64,000 nucleotides of DNA from Ruminococcus flavefaciens. Lineage in GTDB: Bacteria; Bacillota; Clostridia; Oscillospirales; Ruminococcaceae. The position numbers and the translations under genes were made by a program. The notes beneath the pieces are model-generated. The model did not search any database and had not been told where the DNA came from. It saw nothing but the letters and a program-made list of their open reading frames with translations. Below are positions 59,738 through 64,000 of the stretch, in pieces. The first letter of the stretch is position 1, and every line of letters starts with the position of its first letter. Location: NCBI RefSeq assembly GCF_900116855.1, contig NZ_UETD01000009.1, positions 124,001 through 188,000 of the forward strand, in the 5' to 3' direction.

Positions 59738-60157
59738 TCATCTCCTTATGACTGCCCCAACAGGACAGACCTCCGCACAATTTCCGCAGTGCAGACAGTT
59801 TTCCTGACGGATCACAGCCTTGCCGTTCAGTTCGATACAACTCTGCGGACAGTCGCTCAGACATGAACCGCACCCGATACAGCTATCCGTAACAAAATAT
59901 CCGCTTTCCTTGCTTTCTGCACCGCCGAATGTGAAGCTGTCACGCTCGATAGGCTTTTTCGACAGGTCGAACCACTCTCCGCTGCCCTCATAGATCTGAA
60001 ACACTGTGAGTGCCTTTCTGCTTTCTTCGGAAACCACTTCTAATGGATACACGTCAAGATCAGACAGCCATATTTCGATATACGAAGGAGTTATTCTTAT
60101 TTTATTATCCCGTACAAAGAAATGATTTATCGCTTTCAGAACATGAGGATAATACAA
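59738..60157 (-). pseudogene. Ferredoxin-domain protein, probably 5' truncated
   Basis: This 139-residue frame opens only with a TTG (60157). The TTG lies in the T-tract of a hairpin (60156-60195) and has no good ribosome-binding site. Residues 20-75 (TPSYIEIWLSDLDVYPLEVVSEESRKALTVFQIYEGSGEWFDLSKKPI) look like the later part of a flavin-binding, pyridoxamine-oxidase-like barrel whose beginning is absent. Residues 90-139 are an intact 2x[4Fe-4S] ferredoxin (CIGCGSCLSDCP and CLHCGNCAEVCP). It heads the macrodomain-sirtuin operon with a four-base gap. The agr cassette ends just upstream, so insertion of that cassette may have removed the start. A functional short ferredoxin cannot be excluded. 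Confidence 0.6.
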
Positions 60158-60195
60158 AAAGCCTTGTTCTAAGCAACAGCAAAGTCAAGGCTTTT
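60156..60195 (-). terminator. Hairpin at the junction of agr cassette and truncated ferredoxin gene
   Basis: AAAAGCCTTG (about 60157-60166) pairs with CAAGGCTTTT (60186-60195). On the minus strand it ends in CTTTTTG, which contains the TTG start of the next frame. Confidence 0.7.
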
Positions 60196-60203
60196 AATTT
60201 TAT

Positions 60204-60243
60204 AAAAAACAGGTTATTGCACAACGGCAATAACCTGTTTTTT
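60204..60243 (-). terminator. Terminator of agrBD
   Basis: A 17-bp perfect stem AAAAAACAGGTTATTGC/GCAATAACCTGTTTTTT (60204-60220 with 60227-60243), ending in T6 on the minus strand, just behind agrD. Confidence 0.93.
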
Positions 60244-60264
60244 AGCATATAGAGTTTTTATTTC

Positions 60265-60402
60265 TTACTTCTGAATTCTCTTAGGTTCTTTAGGCTGGTA
60301 CGCTCCCCAACCTGAAGCAGTTCCGTAAGAAATTTTCGCCATTTTATCAGCAATGTTTTTTATTGCTTTTGCAATGGTCGGTACTTCTTTTCTTACTCTC
60401 AT
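60265..60402 (-). CDS. agrD: AgrD-type cyclic lactone autoinducer precursor with Ser in place of Cys
   Basis: This 45-residue precursor was read directly from the sequence: an amphipathic basic N-terminal helix (MRVRKEVPTIAKAIKNIADKMAKISY), then GTASGWGAYQPKEPKRIQK. The GxYQPKxP segment after the ring is the hallmark of clostridial AgrD peptides, in which Cys normally occupies the position held here by Ser30. The mature signal would then be a lactone rather than thiolactone ring, S-G-W-G-A-Y or close to it. The exact cleavage point is not visible. AAAGGGGTG is the ribosome-binding site, overlapping the agrB stop by one to three bases' distance. A perfect terminator follows. Confidence 0.88.
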   Translation of the reverse strand: MRVRKEVPTIAKAIKNIADKMAKISYGTASGWGAYQPKEPKRIQK

Positions 60403-60406
60403 GTTC

Positions 60407-60985
60407 TCACCCCTTTTCAATCTGAGATACTATTACTAATATATTGATTATAATAATAGTCATTATGATACACATTCCATACTCAGGATAATCCGTGCTA
60501 TTCATAATAATAAGTCCAATAGAAGAAATAAATGAAGATATTATAATAGAAGCGATTTTAAATTTAGGTATACATTTTGGTTCTATGGGTTTATTTATGT
60601 TTTCAACTGGACAAAGCTTATATTCTATTAATATTGAAAGTAAAATATGAATTATAAATATGAATAATGGAAGTGATTGAAGTATAGTCGTTCCTAATAC
60701 AACTATTGCAAATGAACAACACATAGTTATATTACAACGCAAATATGTTTTAGCGTGAAATCCACCAGTTATTTGCCTTAAACTTATAAAAATTGTAAGG
60801 AAAATTAAAGAGTACATGATTCTGTTTATCATTATTCCTATAGAAAAAACAAGTAACAAATTAATAAGTGATGATATAGTAATCTCAATTCCATATTTGT
60901 AATGATCGTACTCATCCTTAGATTGCTCAATTAGATTATATTTATTAAGATAGTTCATGGCTAAGCTACTTAAAAAATCTATCAT
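60407..60985 (-). CDS. agrB: AgrB-type autoinducer processing protease
   Basis: This 192-residue membrane Cys protease cuts the C-terminal part of AgrD and forms the ring. The active-site stretch QITGGFHAKTYLRC has His77 and Cys84, the same numbering as staphylococcal AgrB. This supports the start at 60985 over in-frame Met codons at 61006 and 60994. AAGAGA nine bases upstream is the ribosome-binding site. Four to six membrane helices follow (near 36-54, 57-72, 88-125, 143-163 and 170-188). It is directly followed by agrD. Its own promoter sits behind the agrC terminator. Confidence 0.95.
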   Translation of the reverse strand: MIDFLSSLAMNYLNKYNLIEQSKDEYDHYKYGIEITISSLINLLLVFSIGIMINRIMYSLIFLTIFISLRQITGGFHAKTYLRCNITMCCSFAIVVLGTTILQSLPLFIFIIHILLSILIEYKLCPVENINKPIEPKCIPKFKIASIIISSFISSIGLIIMNSTDYPEYGMCIIMTIIIINILVIVSQIEKG

Positions 60986-61025
60986 TTTTATCATCTCTTG
61001 AATCATAGATTGAATTTACAACGCT

Positions 61026-61090
61026 ATAATACCAAACATACGGCTTAAAGTCAAGTATATTGGCATAAGGTGGATAAAAATGGCATAAAA
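61026..61090 (-). promoter_or_regulatory. Promoter of agrBD with upstream 10-bp direct repeats
   Basis: On the minus strand, TTGACT (61054-61049), 17 bases, TATTAT (61031-61026). Just upstream of the -35 are three 10-bp units on the plus strand, TGGCATAAGG, TGGATAAAAA and TGGCATAAAA (61061-61090), on one helix face. They could be bound by the AgrA-like regulator, although they do not match the staphylococcal AgrA box. Confidence 0.72.
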
Positions 61091-61120
61091 AGAAGGGCAT
61101 TTTAGTCAATGCCCTTTTTA
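61091..61120 (-). terminator. Terminator between agrC and agrB
   Basis: AAGGGCATT (61093-61101) pairs with AATGCCCTT (61109-61117), overlapping the agrC stop. The minus strand continues CTTTTTATG. It separates agrAC and agrBD into two transcripts. Confidence 0.85.
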
Positions 61121-62430
61121 AGTATAACTCTACAACAGAATTCATCAGATTCTTCATAAAAATCAACTTTGCCTTCGTATTTTTCAGCAATACTTTTTAT
61201 TATTTTTACACCGAGTCCATGCTCTTTTTTATTACGCTTATCTGTAAGCAACTTAGGATTGTTTTTTAATACTGAAGTTGATATAGTATTCTTAACACAA
61301 AAATCATATTTATATTCATCAGCAGAGATATTCATATATATTCTTTTGCTTTCAGGTAAACAAGATTTACAAGCTGATATAGCATTATCAAGAATATTCG
61401 ATAACAAGCTACACAGATCAAGATCCGCTATCCCTGAAAAATCAGAAATACAAATGCAAACTATGTTAATTCCATATGATTTGGCAGCAGATAGTTTAGA
61501 GTTAATTACTGCATTTACAACAGGATTATTTGTCTTTATGAATACCTCCTTTTCAGCAAGTTCAGCTAAATATTCCTTCATATATTTAAGAGCTTCCTGT
61601 TTGCGATCTTCCTCTACAAGTCTATATACAGCCGAAATATTATCTTTGAAATCATGTCTGATTCGTCGTATGACTTCATACTCAGCGTTTGCACTTGATA
61701 TATATTGCTGATTGTATTCTTGCCTAAGTTTCAATAGTTGATTTTCGTGTCTAACATTATTTGCTCGACTTAAATTTGAAACAATGTAGAGTATCATAAT
61801 ATTTACAAGCAACACTCCAAAAAATATAAGAACTACAAAATAATGACCTCTTTTAGATACACCTTCAAGTGAAATAAAATTTAGTACTGCTGAAATTAGT
61901 ATGCTTATTCCAAGAAGCGAGAGAATAATTATCCATTCTTGTACATTTAATGAGCTGTTATTCTCGCCTTTATTCAATATTTTTAATGATACCATTTGGA
62001 GATAAACTATTATCAGCTGTGCTGATACAAGGGTTAGCATTCGAGGAATGCTTTCACCTGAAAGTATTGATTCAAATGGAATTCCAAAGAGAACAGAGAA
62101 AAAATTTGTAATGAACGCAGAAGAAATAATCATTATAAATATTGGAATAATAGCTGAAAATGCTTTATTGGCAATGGTGCCATTAAGTTTCATCATTGCA
62201 TAAATGAATATTATTGCTGAATACAACAAAGCCCAGAAGTGTTCAAATATCGTAATGTAATTGAAGAATGTTATTACCGCCGCAAGAATCAAACTGAATA
62301 CCGTTCCTGAGCTGAAGATAAAACTCTTAAATTTGCCTTTATTAAGATATTTATAAGAATAAAAGCAGAATGCAAACCCTTGAAATATATTTATAGCTAT
62401 TTCAAAGGTAGTCCAAATTACGCTTCTCAT
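61102..62430 (-). CDS. agrC: AgrC-type sensor histidine kinase
   Basis: This is a 442-residue GHKL kinase. The N-terminal half is a membrane sensor of six to seven helices (1-220) expected to bind the autoinducer. The dimerisation helix has RRIRHDFKDNI with the phospho-accepting H259. The ATPase domain has LDLCSLLSNILDNAISACK (N box) and KKEHGLGVKIIKSIAEKYEG (G box). It overlaps the response regulator by four bases. Its stop lies in a terminator. Strongly AT-rich codon use sets it apart from the first 58 kb. Confidence 0.94.
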   Translation of the reverse strand: MRSVIWTTFEIAINIFQGFAFCFYSYKYLNKGKFKSFIFSSGTVFSLILAAVITFFNYITIFEHFWALLYSAIIFIYAMMKLNGTIANKAFSAIIPIFIMIISSAFITNFFSVLFGIPFESILSGESIPRMLTLVSAQLIIVYLQMVSLKILNKGENNSSLNVQEWIIILSLLGISILISAVLNFISLEGVSKRGHYFVVLIFFGVLLVNIMILYIVSNLSRANNVRHENQLLKLRQEYNQQYISSANAEYEVIRRIRHDFKDNISAVYRLVEEDRKQEALKYMKEYLAELAEKEVFIKTNNPVVNAVINSKLSAAKSYGINIVCICISDFSGIADLDLCSLLSNILDNAISACKSCLPESKRIYMNISADEYKYDFCVKNTISTSVLKNNPKLLTDKRNKKEHGLGVKIIKSIAEKYEGKVDFYEESDEFCCRVILKKGID

Positions 62431-63161
62431 ATCATTGACCTCAAAAATAGAGTATATTTTTCGTCTACTTCTTTTTTATAGTTTTTGCTCATCGGTAGCC
62501 GAATGTTAAGCTGCCTCAAAGTAACTTCATTTCTTTTCCCATCAATATTGGATAGAAATCTGAAATTTATCAAGTAGCGCTTATGAATTCTGACAAAGTC
62601 ATACTGTTCAAATTTGACTTCCAAATTGCTGATATTGTCTCTCATTTTTATTGGAAACTCTTTATTCGCTATATGATATTTCACATAATGTCGTTCGCTT
62701 TCGATAAATACAATATCCTTTATATATACTGCATTTCGACCAGATATATCATCTTCAAGTATTACTTTTTCATTTTGCCTCATATGACGTATGAGTTTGG
62801 ATATTATTTTTTCTACACTTTCCTCAACGGGTATTCCGCAATTTTTTCTTATAAAATTAAAAGGTTGAAAATCCACACTCTCGTACACAAGCTCGGAATG
62901 ATTTGTAATAAAGATTAAAAAACATCTTGAATTATTATCCCTGAGAACTTTAGCGACATCAAAACCTGAAATATCAGGCATATCTATATCAAGGAAAATA
63001 ATATCAAATTCGCTTTCCATGTGTTTAGCTAAAAGAAGTTTTCCATTAGAAACTGTTGATATTTGAAAATCATCAGTATAGTTTGATAAAGATGATTCAA
63101 CAATATCTTTGAAGTGATTCATAAAAACAATATTGTCATCACATATCACAACTCTTATCAT
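62427..63161 (-). CDS. agrA: AgrA-type LytTR response regulator
   Basis: This is a 244-residue regulator. The receiver domain (1-130) has D8/D9, phospho-acceptor D58 in IIFLDIDMPD, and a Lys in FIRKNCG. The LytTR DNA-binding domain (about 140-244) has IKDIVFIESERHYVKYHI, FVRIHKRYLINFRFLSNI and VTLRQLNIRLPMSKNYKKEVDEKY. LytTR proteins bind paired 9-bp direct repeats. AGGAGG sits ahead of the start. It is first gene of the agrAC transcript and probably controls agrBD and perhaps the divergent XRE gene. Confidence 0.95.
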   Translation of the reverse strand: MIRVVICDDNIVFMNHFKDIVESSLSNYTDDFQISTVSNGKLLLAKHMESEFDIIFLDIDMPDISGFDVAKVLRDNNSRCFLIFITNHSELVYESVDFQPFNFIRKNCGIPVEESVEKIISKLIRHMRQNEKVILEDDISGRNAVYIKDIVFIESERHYVKYHIANKEFPIKMRDNISNLEVKFEQYDFVRIHKRYLINFRFLSNIDGKRNEVTLRQLNIRLPMSKNYKKEVDEKYTLFLRSMI

Positions 63162-63187
63162 AACAAATCTCCTCCTGTAGAATGCAT

Positions 63188-63218
63188 ACAGTTACCTGTA
63201 TTTTTGCGTATAGTTTTA
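63188..63218 (+). promoter_or_regulatory. Possible LytTR (AgrA) box pair
   Basis: ACAGTTACC (63188-63196) and ATAGTTTTA (63210-63218) are 9-bp near-direct repeats separated by 13 bases, the spacing of known AgrA-type boxes (consensus centred on GTT). They lie in the 158-base region between agrA and the divergent XRE gene. Confidence 0.55.
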
Positions 63219-63319
63219 CTTGTGAAAGCTAATTCACTATCATAAACAATAACAAAACAATGTCTTGTTCTGTAGTTTTTCGTATAATTAAGTAAATATA
63301 GAATAAGGACGTGTGGCTT

Positions 63320-63694
63320 ATGAAGAAAGATAATGTATCAAATATCACAGGGTGCATCCTCTCAGATTTAAGAAAAGGAAGAGGACTTACCCAAAAAGAA
63401 TTTGCAAAAGCATTTAATGTAAGTGAGGGAACAGTTGCTCATTACGAGCAAGGTATTACAGTCCCTAATACAGAAATGCTTGAAAAATTCGCCGACTTCT
63501 TTCATGTGAATGTTGATTATCTTCTTGGTAGATGTATGTTAGAAATAGAATACAACAAGCTAAATGAAACATTATATGGAAATATGACGATAGCAGATAT
63601 GGTGAATATTGTATCTATTATGTCAAAGGACAAAAAGCATTATCTGTTTCAAACACTCTCTTTGCTCGGAGATAAGAATAGTAAACTAAAATAA
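63320..63694 (+). CDS. XRE-family regulator divergent from agr
   Basis: This is a 124-residue cytoplasmic DNA-binding protein. The helix-turn-helix (about 8-65) reads ILSDLRKGRGLTQKEFAKAFNVSEGTVAHYEQGITVPNTEMLEKFADFFHVNVDYLLGR. The C-terminal half (about 75-124) is helical and of unknown role. ATG 63320 was chosen over GTG 63311 because AAGGAC lies only two bases before the GTG. TATAAT at 63283-63288 is its likely -10, without a clear -35. It is AT-rich like the agr genes and may have travelled with them. Confidence 0.87.
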   Translation: MKKDNVSNITGCILSDLRKGRGLTQKEFAKAFNVSEGTVAHYEQGITVPNTEMLEKFADFFHVNVDYLLGRCMLEIEYNKLNETLYGNMTIADMVNIVSIMSKDKKHYLFQTLSLLGDKNSKLK

Positions 63695-63756
63695 CATAAT
63701 CATTATATCACTTTATTTAGTAAAAGTCAACCATACTCTTAAAATCTGATATTCTT

Positions 63757-63793
63757 AAAAAACGGCTATCACATTATGTAATAGCCGTTTATC
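63757..63793 (-). terminator. Terminator of solute-binding protein gene
   Basis: AAACGGCTAT (63760-63769) pairs with ATAGCCGTTT (63781-63790), with TTTTTAAG following on the minus strand. Confidence 0.87.
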
Positions 63794-63796
63794 AAT

Positions 63797-64000
63797 TTAC
63801 TGGTACTGTTCACTTAAATAAAGACCAATACGGTTTTGAATTATATCTATGGCTTCTTCAGCAGAACATTCATCATTAAAATATGAATTTAGTTCATCAC
63901 GAATAACTTCTTCGACATTTGCATCTCGTTTCACGACGTTACCAGCATTTTCTCTTACCCAAGAAGCGTATTCTGCGATTTGCTTATCAGTCATCGGTTC
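63797..64000 (-). CDS. Extracellular solute-binding protein of an ABC importer (partial, C-terminal end)
   Basis: The frame stays open to the right edge, so only the last 67 residues are visible (the internal Met at 63994 is unlikely to be the start). EPMTDKQIAEYASWV...IRDELNSYFNDECSAEEAIDIIQNRIGLYLSEQYQ matches the typical end of family 1 solute-binding lipoproteins, where EExxxYFxGxKSxEEAxxxIQxRVxxYxxEQ is recurrent. These bind sugars or oligosaccharides outside the cell. A good terminator follows at 63757. The ligand cannot be inferred. Confidence 0.75.
   Translation of the reverse strand, partial: EPMTDKQIAEYASWVRENAGNVVKRDANVEEVIRDELNSYFNDECSAEEAIDIIQNRIGLYLSEQYQ

Noticed and set aside
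1-64000. Prophage, integrative element or restriction-modification system
   Set aside because: No integrase, transposase, portal, relaxase or methyltransferase was found; mobile traits are limited to small palindromes and the AT-rich agr block.

Overview
The window looks like a chromosomal segment from a rumen or gut Ruminococcus-type Firmicute (Oscillospiraceae). The evidence is two dockerin-bearing secreted proteins, one of them a CotH protein; lipoprotein-anchored GH11 and GH16 glycanases; BspA-type surface repeat proteins; AGGAGG ribosome-binding sites; TTGACA-17-TATAAT promoters; a CIRCE element; and an S-box (SAM) riboswitch. The species assignment is inference. I saw no rRNA, tRNA, CRISPR array, transposase or phage gene.

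Layout. 0-4.1 kb: a CorA-type transporter running off the left edge, beta-carbonic anhydrase, and a FeoA-FeoB iron transporter with a small Cys-rich partner. 4.6-8.6 kb: an LRR/transglutaminase-like secreted protein, a long palindromic repeat and a membrane MutS-like ATPase. 8.6-14.3 kb: a 96-bp tandem array of promoter-like modules, then a two-component system and a MacB-like ABC exporter. 14.4-25.5 kb: a fruK remnant, a flavin reductase, a dockerin protein, GH11 xylanase, a SAM riboswitch controlling an unknown 112-residue protein, an ECF sigma/anti-sigma pair, a flavoprotein, a PD-(D/E)XK nuclease and an SGNH hydrolase. 25.8-33 kb: a BspA-like protein, a radical SAM enzyme, a YaiI-family protein, and a response regulator/ABC/histidine kinase operon with a visible direct-repeat operator. 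33-39 kb: flavodoxin, an RTX lipase-like protein paired with a lipoprotein, and GH16. 39-46.8 kb: a CPBP protease, a YtrA-type GntR/ABC operon, an orphan SUKH protein, CotH-dockerin and DUF1848. 46.9-51 kb: a second promoter-module array in front of another FtsX-type ABC exporter, inserted next to a truncated aldo/keto reductase. 51-58 kb: a chain of six hairpins, CIRCE-controlled Hsp20, a membrane metallophosphoesterase, a candidate small RNA, and a Crp/Fnr regulator divergent from a ferredoxin-hcp operon. 58-64 kb: a sirtuin/macrodomain operon with a truncated ferredoxin, an AT-rich agr quorum-sensing cassette (agrA, agrC, agrB, agrD), an XRE regulator, and the tail of a solute-binding protein.

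How the genes work together. Fibre degradation is represented by GH11, GH16 and the dockerin proteins. Three ABC export modules each carry their own regulator (two-component or GntR) or promoter array, which fits peptide or cell-envelope stress defence. The Crp/Fnr-hcp cluster looks like a nitrosative or redox stress unit built around one palindrome placed at -41.5. The agr cassette is AT-rich and bounded by terminators, and its AgrD has Ser where the ring-forming Cys normally sits. The most unusual items are the promoter-module arrays, the Ser-type AgrD, the SAM switch in front of an uncharacterised gene, the hairpin chain, the knotted small-RNA candidate and the RTX lipase/lipoprotein pair.
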